From NCBI GenBank assembly GCA_011947345.1, contig JAAVTG010000531.1, positions 186,001-250,000 of the forward strand: a DNA stretch of 64,000 nucleotides, written 5' to 3'. The notes beneath the pieces were generated by a model. That model worked only from the letters and a program-made list of their open reading frames with translations. It made no database searches and was not told the DNA's origin. Shown one piece after another: positions 23,001 to 35,318 of this stretch; positions within the stretch are counted from its first letter, which is position 1; each line of letters opens with the position of its first letter. The stretch is from Phytophthora quininea. Its lineage: Eukaryota > Oomycota > Peronosporomycetes > Peronosporales > Peronosporaceae. Both the position numbers and the translations under genes were made by a program.

Positions 23001-24726
23001 CTACCTGTTTCTCGGCGATCTCGGGCGGAAGAGAATGGAAGATCTCCTCTATCAGCTCGTCCTGTTCATCCTGGTCAGCAGCTGCAGCGGCAGCCTCATC
23101 TTTTTGCTTCTCCTTAACCCAATACTGCCACATATCGCGATACACTGGTGGAAGCACGCGATACAGCGGAAGATCAGGTGTGAGCTCATACAGAGCGCTA
23201 GTAGCCACCGCATCTTTTGCCTCCGAAATGGAATCGAAACCTTGAGCAGCGTCGCTAGAGTCTCTCACAGTGACCTCGTGTTTTCCGCGGGTTTTGCTAC
23301 CAAGTACTACTGAGTACAAGTGACCCCCACCCGGTGCCCGTGCTAGCTTCTTATACTGAGGCTTCTGCATCCCGTTCTTACGGCAATGCTGCTCCAGGTG
23401 GTCACGTGGAGACTTTCCCGTCCAGGGGCTGTAGCAGCAGCTTGGGACTGAGCTGCCTGCGCTGCAGCTGCCTGGACTTTCAGCAGATTCCTTCCTTTCT
23501 TGTTCTTGCCGCCTTTGCCGTTCTTACCCTTAGATTCTGCCAGCTGAGCCGCTGCTTGAGCAGCGATGATAGCGGCAGTATCAACAGCAGAGCTCTTCTT
23601 GATTTCGTCAGCACTCACGACAGTCGATTCCGCCTCTTCCAGAAAGCCAAACATACCGCCACCTTCCTCCTCCGCGAGATCTCCAACTTGTTCAGACTCT
23701 AAATTCGCTGTCATTGGTAGTTCATCACCGCCATCTTTGCCAATTGTGGCGTCGTCTTCCTCCTCAGTCATTCCTAACGCTAGGGACAGCAACTCGCCGT
23801 CTGCATCTCCCAACGGCTCTTCAGCTTTATCGTTCGACGCTACAGCAACCTGTTTCACAGGAGGAGGAGGAATCGCAGTCGTAGCAACTGTCTGCTTCAT
23901 CTCTTTCCCTTTTTCTTCTCCTTCTTTTGATTCTGCGACCGCATGGGGTCTCTCCACCCACGGGACAGCAGCTGCCTCCTCACATCCTGCAACTTGTCAT
24001 TCAGTTCCTTCATCTTCTGCTTGTCCCCGCTTTTCGCACGTTTCCTGTTTTTCTCTCTTTCATCCGGTTCACAGCCGCCAATAGTTCATTGTACTGCTTC
24101 TCCAGCTCCTGTAGTTCTCTCTCCTCAGGCGTCACTTCCTCTTCCCGCCGTCTCTGCTCCTCCTCCATCGCAGCCATGTTCAACACGTACTGCTGCGTCC
24201 ACGACAGCGCCTCTTTCTGCTTCACATCCTGCTTTACTTGTTCTTGTTCCGCTTGCTCCTCCTCCTCTACAGCCTCTACAGCCTCCACAACCTCCTCTTT
24301 CTTCTCTGTTGTTTCCTTCCTCTTAACCGGAATATTCACTTCCGCCTGCAGCTCTCCAGTATCTTCCTCTTCCCTCCCTATTAGAATATTAGTGGGCAAC
24401 GCGCGCAGTGTCTTTGGCAGCTCGTCGCTTGGATACTGCAGGGCCAGGAAGCGCAGCGCGTCCTCCAGTGAGTTGGTGTAGGCCAGCGCCTCCTTGGACA
24501 GCTCCAGCGACGCCCCGTAGTCTTCCTGGAGGATCTTGAGCGCCCTCGCCAGCTTCTTCTTGGTGCGCTGCTGCAGCTGGATGTCTAGAGGCGCAGAGGA
24601 CGCCAACACACCAGGACGGAAGCTTCGCCGCTGCGACTCGCGTCGAGAGAGCAGCACATCATCGTGCAGCAGCTGCTCCAGGTCGCGGCGGAACTCGAAG
24701 CCGAGCTCCAACGAGGTCGAAGCCAT
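20042..24726 (-). CDS. DHX29-like DEAH/DEVH-box RNA helicase
   Basis: A protein of about 1,500 residues. The N-terminal part has the DHX29-type helical block (SLEDALRFLALQYPSDELPK), coiled coil (WTQQYVLNMAAMEEEQ) and a dsRBD-like region (KPQYKKLARAPGGGHLYSVV). The helicase core shows Walker A GETGCGKST, TQPRRLAA, DEVH (VDEVHERDLQSD), SATLN, FLPGLQEI, ATNIAETSLTI and QRAGRAGRT, followed by the ratchet/OB region. DHX29 binds 40S subunits and helps scanning on structured 5' UTRs. One-base losses break the frame near 24045, 23905, 23412, 22116, 21705 and 21103; each time a homopolymer or near-homopolymer lies at the site and the family sequence resumes at once. The 3' end is uncertain: the last visible frame stays open to 19855, antisense to the GH81 gene, but family length favours the stop at 20042 in the adjacent frame. 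Confidence 0.85.
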
Positions 24727-24864
24727 TCGCTTCGATTAGTATTAGTATATTGGCAAATAATAATTTTACATAAATAGTATGTTTTACTATAATATTATTT
24801 TGGGTAAATGTGTTGCCCATTTCGTGGCTTTGAATTTAGTACAGTACTACGCCCGGTATGTTTG

Positions 24865-26575
24865 TCAAAGCCAGGAAAAGGTGAAGCTGAAATCCGCACC
24901 GTTGTGTGTGAGCGAGTTCTGGATCGTGTAACATATCCACAGGAACAAATTTGACTGCACCAACCGCCAACTGCTGTCTAGCACAAAGGAAAGTAATCGC
25001 AGCATCGAGATTCCGAGCTGGCGCTGAATAAAGTACCCGATCACTAACAGTGAGAGCAACTCCACGAAGCCCAGTACGACCACGCTACCGAGCTTCTTGG
25101 CCAGATCAATGTCGGTGAATGACCGTACTTGTTGGTAATAGTCGTGGTTCGGCAAGTAAAACATGCCGAGTGTGAACATGGCTGCAGCATTCAACACAAC
25201 GGTAAAGTTTTTGAAAAGAAAGTGTAGCAATATCTGACGTACTGAAGATGAGTGGTGCAATCACTTCCGTGTACTCGACCAGGATGACGAACTCGGTCGT
25301 GTAAAGCACCCGTGCGCTTTTATGAAGGAACCGTTGACGTTCTTTAGCTGAGAAGATATTGCTCAGGCTCATGGGTCCAGGAGATTGAGCAAGGGATAAC
25401 AGCTTCGCGGTTGTCGCTACACGGGACGATTCGAGGGGAAGGATCTGATTGCTTTTCGATACCAAGCTTCGGCGCCACAGTCGACTGATTCGACTGGAAG
25501 GAATCCCCACTGCAGTCATGCGAGGGCCAACGCAGCCCCACTGTTTTAATATCACTTTCGTGGCGCTATATCGGCGCTGCACGAGACGGTCTCGTGCGTC
25601 CGGGTCTTCTCGGATTATTTGCAGCGCGATTTCGACAAAGCTGGCAGAGCTCAGCGGGTGGTCCACCGGGATTTTCCGTCGCAGGTTGTTGACGTCTCTC
25701 ATGAGTTCTTCGACGTCGGTGATCGAGACCCACCCCAGGACTGCGTCGATTGCGATCATTTCGAGCATCGTGCCGATGGAGTTTGAATTCTGCATGGAGC
25801 TGGAGACATAGAGCGCGTTGAACACGTCGACGTTGAAGATCATGATCTGCGGCATCAAGTCGAACTTGCTGCCCATGCAAAAGTTGATCCAATTCCGTGC
25901 CACGATTTTAATGACAAGCAACAGCATGATGTAGTAGTGCTGTTTGGATTCTCCAACGTGAACGAACCCATAGAGATACGCCGGGTAAACAAATGTGAGT
26001 AAAACTTGCAGAATCAGCACTATGATCGCTTGAACCAATTCTCTCAGCAGTGCTGGATCTCGTCGTAACTTCCGACCGAAAAGCACGAGAAAGCACAGCA
26101 TCAGCACTACGAACCAAACTGGAATTCCAACAACCAGAGCGAAAGGTAGTGGGAACCCGATGATACGTGACATAAATGTCATGAAGGCGATCGCTCCACC
26201 GCTGGAAATAACGGGCATGATAATCACTTGAAACGAGGAAATGTGGAGGTCTGGAACAGTGACGCGGAATTGCTCGAGGATCACTCGAGTCATGAGCGCG
26301 ATCGTCATGTAATCTCGGATCCAGAACAAATAATTTGGTGCGGAGCCGAGCTTGGGTGGGGCCATCGGGACAATGTCAATCAACAAGAGGATGATAACGC
26401 ACGGGAACGGAGTTACGAAGCCGACGAGGATTGCTCGTCGTGATGGAGTACATCGATAGTAACAGTAGAGATCTCGCATGCGCTGGGCCGAGTAGTGTCC
26501 ACGAAGTTCTGCTTGGAAAGTAGACGCGAATTTGCGAAAACGATGAAGGAAATGAGGGACCTTCTTCTGTCGCAT
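24865..26575 (-). CDS. Multi-pass membrane protein of an oomycete family (copy 1, intact)
   Basis: Two exons, 26575-25243 and 25181-24865, joined over a 61-bp intron (GTACGTCAG...GCTGCAG), giving about 550 residues. At least ten hydrophobic segments are visible, in two blocks: six near the N-terminus (for example FPCVIILLLIDIV and FALVVGIPVWFVVLMLCFLV) and four at the C-terminus (FVILVEYTEVIAPLIF, SVVVLGFVELLSLLVIGYFI). Between them lies a long soluble loop (VEELMRDVNNLRRKIPVDHP). A hydrophilic core motif, IMIFNVDVFNALYVSSSMQN, is shared word for word with the decayed copy at 28889-30505. No transporter or channel family was recognised. The frame is intact. Confidence 0.75.
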
Positions 26576-26714
26576 TCTCCAAGTGATTAACTGCAGCGCA
26601 TTGGATGTCGATTTTGCTGTTCGATATACTTAGTTGATGGTTTCGACAAGAAAAATAGTACAATGTTCAAAATGACGTTAGCAAAAAGAACGATTCATTT
26701 ACACGCTTGCTTTT

Positions 26715-28907
26715 TCACGCATCGTATCGGGCCAAATACACTGCTGAAGCTGAGCCATTGAACTTTTGGATGTTTGGATTGAGGTGCAGCATCTCCACGA
26801 AAGCACGCACTACTGTCGGCGTGGTGACGTTATCTCGTAAATCTACTTTCGTCAACGTTTTGTGCTTTCGTATGGCCTGCGCAAGTCGGCAGAGTCCCCT
26901 TTCCTGTAGTTTGGGTTTGCTTTGCGACGCTTCAACAACCGAGTGCAGCGAGAAAGACACCAACGTTGCGTTGTCGCCCAACGCCTCGGCTACTGTACAA
27001 GCACCTTCCTCCCCAATGTCATTAAAGCTGATATCGAGCTCTTCCAGCTGAGAATACGATCGCAGCAACAGCGCCACAGATTGAGCGCCTTCATCGCCCA
27101 AACCATTTCGTGACAAGTCAAGAGATCGGCATTTCGCCATCGGAGTCGCCACAAGCTCTTCGACGATTGCAGTGGCTCCATACTGGCGCAACATTTTCCC
27201 ACTAAAGTCGAGTTTCTCTTGAGCAGCGAACTCCCTGGCGAACCGTTTGCGGAGATCATGGGCTTGCGAAATTGCTGCGAGCATGGTCTTGCATTCCGAA
27301 GTCAAGGGATTGCCAACACTGAGGCGGATCCGACGTTGCTGATTCGCCTTGAAAGCCTGCAGGTAGAGAAGTTTCGCGCCGGCGTCCGTGATGTGATTCC
27401 GGTCGAGTAGCAGTTCATGGAGTGTTGCGTTGGATTCGAGGCCATCCGCCAGCCCAACGATTGCCTGATCTAAGCAAGGTATAGCAAATAAAAAGTTAGT
27501 AATTGCTTGCAGTCTTCAATTCAGTTCATAGATACCTGTGATCGAATTGCTCGACAAATTGAGCACTCGCAATGGCGGGCGCAGCGCTAGGAAGAGACCA
27601 ATTTCAAAGACTCCTTTCTCGCCGATTTCGTTCCCGCTCAAGTCGAGTGTTTCCAACTTGCTCCACCTAGGCGACGCTCGTAGCGTCCTTGTTACCACGT
27701 GGACATATCGATCTGTAAGACAGCACTCAAGCAAGATGTCGCGTTTGATCTTGCTCCCACAGAGATTTAGCTCGGTTGTCTGCTCTTTAGCATTTAGCTG
27801 CGTCTCGATGATTTTCTCTTGCAGCCTAACACGCATCTGGTCCAGCAGATTCTCAGTCGAACCTGGGTTTCTACCGAGATGCAGGTAGCGCAGCGAAAAC
27901 GGCGCCACCATTCCGTTGATCGCATGGAAGAACGACGCCAAGCCGGCCAGATCAATCTACAAAAGGCATTAACAATCAGCATGACCGATTTGCAGCTAAT
28001 ATGACGGCTTGAGTTCACCTGGTTTTCTTCGAGGTCCAGAATTTGTAGTGCTGGTGCTTGGTCGAGAACAAATGCCAGACTAGCAGCACCAGTGTTCCCA
28101 ATCGTGTTTCCTGCCAGCGAGAGCACTTCAATCTTAGATACCTGTAAAATGTTCGCCAAGCCGAAAGCCGACTCATCCGACAGCTCGTTTGATCGAAGAT
28201 ATAGCTTCGCGACGTTCTTGATGAAGTCGGCACCGAGTAACTCGAAATGTGCAAATCCGTCAGACCCGCACACGATAGATCCAAAACACGGAAGCGGCTG
28301 TGGCCCGGTGCGTCAAGCGCACGGATAAAAGGAGCCATGGATGCGATTTCCCCAATGTTGGCTACCAGTGGGTTTAGAGATATGTCCAAATACTCCAGGC
28401 TCGGACAGCAGCCAACAAAAGACGAGATCGCCTCCAATCCTCGTGCTGAAAATCTGCATCCCACCAGAAGAAGTTAATATTGACTTGGTTGATGTTTGAT
28501 CACGGCACGTACTGGTTGTTCGCCAGATTCAGCGTTGTCAAAGCAAGCCGCACGGATTGTTGCAGCTCAGGCGTCCAGTGCTCCCAGAAGTTGTCTTCCA
28601 GATCGTTGAAAGAGAGATCAAGCACACTGACGGAGACCATGACAGATGACACACTTATCAGCGGGAACAGTTCCGCACCGAAGTCGCCCGACAGGTTTTG
28701 CTCCGAGAGCAGCATCTTTTGGGAGCTTGCACTGCTGGCAACTTCGACGCCCTTCGAGATGTCGGAGGCTGACTCAGAAACCGAGTTACTTGCAGCACTT
28801 GACTTCGGTGTGTGATCTTCGTCACCGCTGCCAACTCTTCGCTCGCCATATCGTTGAAGAGTCTCTTTGGTTGAGAGCGGGTCGCCTTTTAATGTTTTCT
28901 GAGCCAA
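26715..28907 (-). CDS. Leucine-rich repeat (RNI-like) protein, possibly C-terminal part of a membrane-LRR fusion
   Basis: Exons 28907-28514, 28453-28019, 27956-27536 and 27469-26715 join in frame with short introns. The protein is a run of RNI-type LRRs (SVLDLSFNDLEDNFWEH, LEYLDISLNPL, VLSLAGNTIGNTGAASLA, ETLDLSGNEIGEKGVFEI, LEELDISFNDIGEEGACTVA). One T is probably lost near 28240 (before ELLGADFIKNV). The first exon has no ATG upstream of residue 65. Its frame overlaps the last codons of the upstream membrane-protein copy: AWL of that copy can run straight into QKTLKGDPL if one base is restored at 28906. It may therefore be the tail of a fused membrane-LRR gene. Function unknown; LRRs of this type bind proteins. 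Confidence 0.65.
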
Positions 28908-30505
28908 GCAAAAGCAAAGCTGAAATCGGCACCTATAAGTAAAATAATGAGAGTAAAATCGATAGTATAGCGCTTAACAAATGACTTACCGTTGTGCTCG
29001 AGCGAGTTATGAATCGTATAACAGATCCAAAGAAACGAGTTGGCTTGCACCATTCTCCAGCTACAGTCTAGCACAAAGAGAGCATGTACAGCATGGAGAA
29101 TTGCAATATTCGCTGGATGCACTAAAAGCGAAAGCAATTCCACGAATCCAAGCAGGATGATTCTGCCGAGTTTATTCCCCAGACCTTCGTGGTCAAACGA
29201 CTGGATCTGTGGTAGTTCGGTTGGGAAAACATGCCCAGTGTGTACCGTACATTGCTGCAGCAAAATCATTAGCAAATTAGTTTAGCCGTCGCGCACATGT
29301 AAAATATCTGCTCGCTTACTGAAGATGAACGGCACGATGACTTCCGTGTACTCGATCAGGATGACAAACTCGGTCGTGAACAGCACTCGTGCACTCTGCT
29401 GAAGACGCTGTTTAGCTGAGAAAATGTCCGTCCGACTCGCAGCTTCGGAAGTCCATAGTAAGGATCTACTGACGCAGGTGGCAAACTCTGCGGTGGCTCT
29501 ATAGGAAGAACTTGTTTGCTGGTGGAAAGTGATCCTTGACGAGGAACGCCCACGTTTTTCTCGCTTGGCCCACTCGCATTGAAATACTTTACTAGCAAGG
29601 CGGTCGTGCCGTAGCGCCGAAGAACGAGACGCTCACGAGCCTCCGAGTCCTCCTCACTGGTTTAGAGCGCGATCTCTACAAAGCTTGCCGACTTGAGCGG
29701 GTGCCCAGCAGGTATTTTCCGTCGGAGCCTGTGATATCGAGACCCAGCCGAGAAGCGCATCTAACGCAACCATCTGCAGCACCGTCACAAAAGAATTCGA
29801 GTTTTGCATGGAGCTGGACACGTAGAGCGCGTTGAACACATCGACGTTGAAGATCATAATATGCGGCATTAGGTCGTACTTCTTGCCCAGACAGTAGCTG
29901 ATCCAGTGCTTCGCCACAATTTTAATGGCCGGAAGCAGCATGGTGTAGAACTTTTGGCCACTCGCACCCACGCGGACAAACCCGTAGAGATAGGCCGGGT
30001 AGACGAACTTGAGCAAGACCTGCAAAATCAGCACCACGATCGCTTGAAGTAGATCTCGTCGTAGTATCCGACCGAAAAATCCGATGAAGCAAACGATCAA
30101 CACCACAAACCACACCGGAATTCCTACAACCAGAGCGCAAGCTAACGGGAACCCGATACTTTGACATTAACGTCATGAAGGTGACTGCACCGCCACTGGA
30201 AATGATCGGCATAGCGATCATTTGCACAGGATTGATGTGGAAGCCTGGTACGCCAAGCAGTCTCTTGCCCAAAACAAATAGTTCGCGGCGGAACCTTCTC
30301 CAGATGGAGGCAAAGGCACCAAATCGATCAGAGTGAGGATGATCAAGCACGGAAACGGCGACTGAGTATGGCTCGAAATGAACTGGTCGATCCACCGTAT
30401 TGCAGCAATTGGCGCATGCGTTCGATCTACTAACGGGATTTCTTCCCCATGTTGGTGATATGCTGCGCTGTATACGTCGATCAACCTCATGCCTGACTCA
30501 CTCAA
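28889..30505 (-). pseudogene. Decayed second copy of the multi-pass membrane gene
   Basis: Segments match copy 1 (24865-26575) in the same order: SPFPCLIILTLIDLVPLPP, AMPIISSGGAVTFMTLMSK, IMIFNVDVFNALYVSSSMQN, EFVILIEYTEVIVPFIFS and SLEHNGADFSFAFAWL. Against copy 1 it lacks about 15 residues after YLFWARD (near 30260). It has a 2-bp loss after MTLMSK (near 30157) and lacks about 11 residues after GWVSI (near 29733). It carries a TAA at about 29666 where copy 1 has CAA (EIALQ). These are real deletions and a nonsense change, not single-base homopolymer losses. The C-terminal intron (about 28990-28934) is still recognisable. The N-terminus is very degraded beyond 30400. Confidence 0.65.
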
Positions 30506-30645
30506 ACATCTAAACCAGTTGCCAGGACGCCAACATGCACCAGGAAGCTCGCTATGTTCTCGTGCAAAGAAGTTAGTGTCGGCTTTCCATGCGGAGCTGT
30601 GCGGTCACTACTCCCCCTCCCCCGGTCCTGTGATAATATCCAAAC

Positions 30646-33600
30646 ATGCTTCCGCCAAGTGACTCCCAGCAGCAGCAGCAGCTCCAGAGCGAATACGACG
30701 CCACTGGCAATGCAGAATTCGTGCTGCAGGATATTCACGAGTTTGGGGCTCAAAAGCGAAGCTTTTCCTTCGGCGCAGAACGGCGTGGCACTCGACAGGG
30801 GACGACCTGAAACGCCTCGGCCCGATGACTAAACGTAACGCCCGAGCTTCATGCAGCTGTCCACCCACGGCGCAGTGCGAGCCACCAGTCCGCGTGCATA
30901 CTTGACCGTCGCCGCAAATGAAGGCGACTCGACCGAGGCCAAGCAGACGCAGACGGATATCGAGCTGGACACGACCACCTTGGTGACGCCGCGGCCCGTG
31001 CTGCGTGACGAGCAGGTTGCTTCGTCGCCGTTTGCTCATGCCTTCAACGAGCTTCAGCGACGGCTCCGGTCGTCTGCGTGGAGACCATCGCTACTGATCG
31101 TGTTGGGCCACGACCCCGAGCAGCGACATGATGAAGTGGAGCAGCGCATTCGCGAGGACGAGGCTGCCGAGGTCGTAGATAAAGAACTAGTCGACTTCTT
31201 CGACAGGGTGCTGGCTCCAGTCATGCAGCAGCGAGAGACGGCGCTGGTCAACACGATGCAGGAGTGCATCCAGCATGAGCTCCAGGCTCGTCAGCTCACC
31301 ATACAGCGACAGGAGAAGCGCATCGCAGTACTGACCGAACAGACTAAGGACTGGGAAAAGCAAGTGGCGCATCTCAAGGCCAAAGTCGACCGTCGAGTGA
31401 ACGAGAACAACGCGCTGCGCAAGGAGCAGTACCGACAGCTGCTCATGCTGCGTGACCTGGTGAGCAAGCACTCGAGTGAGCCTGGCGCTCTGTCGGTGCT
31501 GAACGAAGCGATTGCCACCGTCTTGTCTGGGAAGTCACAAGTTGAATCGCGGGACAGCGACCATAGCAGCATTGACCGTCAAAATAAGAGTCCCGGTCGC
31601 AAATGGGAAGCGCTGAATGCCACGACCCAGGCATTGCATCGCGAGAAGGAGAAATGGGAGCAACGGGCGAGAGAGGCCACTCTGGAGTGCCAAGAACTGC
31701 GTGACAAGGTCGATCAATTGACGCAGGAGAGCAAAGAATCAAGCTCGGTCCCTTGGTTCCTGGATCCAGAGAATGCTGTTGCAGAGCGTCAACGTATTGC
31801 AGAAGCGGTTTGTCGATCGCAAGGCAATTGGGAAGACGTGGGGATTCGCTCGTGGAGCTCCTGAACAACGACCTCCTTTGGGCTGCAGTGGAGCAAAGTG
31901 CTCGGCGTGGTGGCAAACGACGCGTTGCTAGGGGTCTGGAGGCTGTACTGACGCAGCTTGGTAATCAGTCTCCAGCCATCGAAGATAACGTTGTCTCCGA
32001 CAACAATAATGCCGCAGTCGTTGCATCTCCACCTGCTAGAAGACGGTCTACCTTCGCAGAGTTAAATCGTCTCATTCCATGCCGAGCATGCAATGGGGCC
32101 GGGTACGTTCAAACGGATTCGAGTGAAAGCAACAGCAATGACTCGGATCCGTATTTGCGGAGGACATTAGAGCAGGTGCTTGAGCTGAAGAAGCAGTTGG
32201 AGAAAGCCAACAACAAGTCGTTGACACTAGAAGGTGAGCTGCAGTTGGCACACATGAACTCGACGGAGCTGCAAGAGAAGCTGGATCAGTTGGAGCTCAT
32301 CAAGTCGACTGCAATGGATATCGGCCTTCAAGCTGACTTGGATGAGGAAGAGGGAGTTGACATGGACGAAGTCATGCGCTCAGCGTACGGACAGGATCAC
32401 CACTCCACATCCCTGCGTCGAAACCGGAAAAATGCGCAGTATGATCATTTGATTGTGGAGCTGAAGAACTCACTAGCCGACAAAGACGCAGGTTTGGCTG
32501 AGAGCAGAAAAGCTCTCGAAGTGGCCCAAACACGGGCTGTAAAGCTGCAGCGCGCGCTTCAAAAGAAAAGGACACCCACGCAGAAGAACTTGCGGCATTG
32601 AAAACGTCGCTAGCATTTTCACTGAAGACACGCAACACCAAGATTGAAGAGCGACAAGCGGCTGTAAAAGCTTGCTGAAGAAGTTCGTCATGAAGACGCA
32701 GCAGTTGGCTTTGTTGAAGCGTTCAGGCGACCTGGGGCCGATGGATGAACAAGACGGCGATGCAGGTAGCGATATCACCGACGAGAACGAGGCGACTGGA
32801 ACCGACTCAGGCAATGCGTTGCTCCAAGCGACCTCGATGGATGAACACAATGAAGTGAAGCGCATGGAATCGCTCACCCAACGATACGCCGACGACATCT
32901 CCAGAGTCCGAAAGGAGCACGAAGTGCAGCAAGAACTCCTCAAAAGGCCGAGGCAGAGATGGAAGAGGCAGATGACAAGCGCCGTCGCACAAACAGCATT
33001 TCCCATGGCGATCTCGTGATCAATCTGGCTTCACACCCACGCGATCTGTTCAAGGCTCTCACAACAACGCAGAGCGATCTCCTGAAGTTGCGCAGAGCGT
33101 CACAACGGTCGTCAGCATTGCAGACTGATCGGCTTTTGACGTTGACCACTCACTTGAGCCACATGTCCGAGGAGCTGTGCACACTGCGCAAGCGAAACCT
33201 TGCCGAGACTGAATTCTGGAAGCTCGAGTGCGAGAAGCTGCAAAACACCAACAAAGCGCTGGAAGCCGAGCGACAAATCTGCCAACGGGAGCTCCAGGAA
33301 GCCCGTGAGCAACATGCAGACTTCGCTGGGAATGCTGCACGTGGGCTCTGCTCAATGTGCGAGAAACACAAAGCCCGTTTGATGATAATCTCGAACCAGT
33401 TTTGAAAGAAGCACAGTCTCCACGAGCAGACCCGGAAGTCGAAGTCCCCGCTACTTTGACGGAGTCTGAACGAAACACGATCAGCAGTGTGCTGCTGGAC
33501 CTAGAAAGCACATACACCGGGATGAATGCTGCCAAACAAGAGCTGGCTCGAGAACTGATCGCAGCTCACATTGGCTCAAATCTCAAGCCACGAGTTATTC

Positions 33601-35318
33601 GAAGTGCAAACCCAAGTCCGGCAAGGTCAAGCAGCCACGTTGTAGGAAAAGGAGAATTCTTTTCATTGCCAAGAAAGACATCTAGTAACCCCTCAAGGAA
33701 AAGTGTCAGCGGTCCTTCATCTGCGAACACGAAGCGCGAACTAAGGAAAACGTCCGAATTTTCAACAGTGCAGCAGCCGACCATGAGTCCGACGCCAACA
33801 AGCCTAGTAACCCCACCCCAAGAAATTCCAAATGAGGCAAACTCAAGTATGGATGCTGAAAACGCTAGCGCCAGCGAAGCAGCAAATGTCAAGGAAGACG
33901 CCTTTCAATCGCGTCGTAGAAAAACACTAGTGGAAGAAATTCTGGATGAAGGTGTATTCAAGCTATCAAGACATGGACTTGTAGTGGATGCACAGCGCGT
34001 TGACGTCCTGGTTTCCATGAAGCCTTCAGAAACACCTTCCGACGACAACGGAGAGCTAAGCGAGCTAAACTCCTCTTCATCTAATCCAGACAAACACGAC
34101 GAGCCCCAGGATTACCAAGATGATAGCGGTGAAGACGATTTTTATCCGCACGAGGAAGAAACTCCGGTGCTGGACGACCCCAACAATGACGAGCGAGATC
34201 CGGAGGTGATCAACCAACTTCGCTACTTGATTAGCCAAAGCAAAGCTGCCAAAGAGCGGTTGGCTCTTACTGGGTGGCGAGTCTTGGTGTGCCGCATTTT
34301 ACTGCTTCGGAATCAACACCGACTGCAACATGTACGTCCAGCATTGATATTGCATCAGAGCCATGACTAATGGAGTGTTGCAATGCTCTACAGCTCAAAA
34401 GTACCTCGGATCAATGTGTGAAAGTTCATCCTGGTGGAACGTACCGCCCTGAAAGCCGTAAATACGCCGTTCTCCGCGTAGCGATGGAAAAACACGTTCA
34501 GCTCTACGATAGTCGTGTCGAAGGCGCTACTTCCGCCCGGGAATGCTGCGTCGGGAATGTAAAAAGGCTCAAACACATGTACGTACGTGTATTCCGGTTG
34601 CTCTCGACCTCAGCAGCACTTTTCTAACATGTCCCTTCGGCAGCTTATCAGTGCTGTGTCGATGCTTCTCACGAATTTAAGCGGCAGCGGCAAGCCAACA
34701 ACAGGGGTTAATGATGTTTCGTACCTGATGCAGCTCGGGTCGCCTCGGAGGAGCCCAACAAGCAATAGACTGCTGTATCCTGCGGCGAAAATTCACTTGA
34801 ATCGCATCCCACCAACGCAGCAGATCCCAACATCAACCTTTCCGGCTCTAGTGACGACAAACTCTTCATTGGAGTCTCCTCCGCTGGACCAGAAAGCACG
34901 ACCAAGTAGCCCAAGAAGTGGTGAGAGAGCACCTGAAGGTTTCTTGAATGATGAGGGATATCATCTCCCGGTAAGGACACGAGTGTGCTCGAGTTCACAA
35001 TGTCTCTGGACCAACGTTTGCTGTCGTCTGTTCAATTCTACAGCTTCGTCTAGTAAAATCGGCGGGAGCACGCATAGCGGGGTCGTTTATCCCGGTGCAT
35101 TCGTCAGTGGCTGCGCTACAGGGATCGCTGCCGTTCCCCGATCCAGTACGAATTCAAGATATCTACGCGTCGAGCTCACATATCGCGGAGTTGGGAGGAC
35201 GCTACACCCCACAGAGGCCGGTACGACCGCATTCATCTCCTGCCGGCCCACGACTGATGTCACCACGAACGGTGGGGATGCTATCCTCGGCATCCTCACA
35301 AATGAGTTTGTCAAATGA
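30646..35318 (+). CDS. Long coiled-coil protein (extent of 3' part uncertain)
   Basis: It begins MLPPSDSQQQQQLQSEYDA at 30646 and continues through long heptad-like stretches (HELQARQLTIQRQEKRIAVL, ALHREKEKWEQRAREATLEC, LEQVLELKKQLEKANNKSLT, LAETEFWKLECEKLQNTNKA). Two CxxC knuckles are seen: CRACNGAGY at about 32080 and CSMCEKH at about 33355. An acidic, Ser/Pro-rich tail follows. At least eight single-base losses break the frame (near 30806, 30850, 31845, 32555, 32668, 32943, 33380 and 34272), nearly all in runs of G, A or T, with continuous sense on both sides. Beyond 34370 the frames alternate without a clear path, but a low-complexity Ser/Pro-rich reading continues to SSQMSLSND at 35318, so that end is tentative. 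No orthologue recognised; a cytoskeletal, centrosomal or vesicle-tether role is possible. Confidence 0.6.

Noticed and set aside
30646..34370. Interpretation of the coiled-coil region as several separate small genes or a pseudogene
   Set aside because: Each break is a one-base change next to a homopolymer, and the coiled-coil sense continues directly in the adjacent frame, so one gene with consensus errors is simpler.
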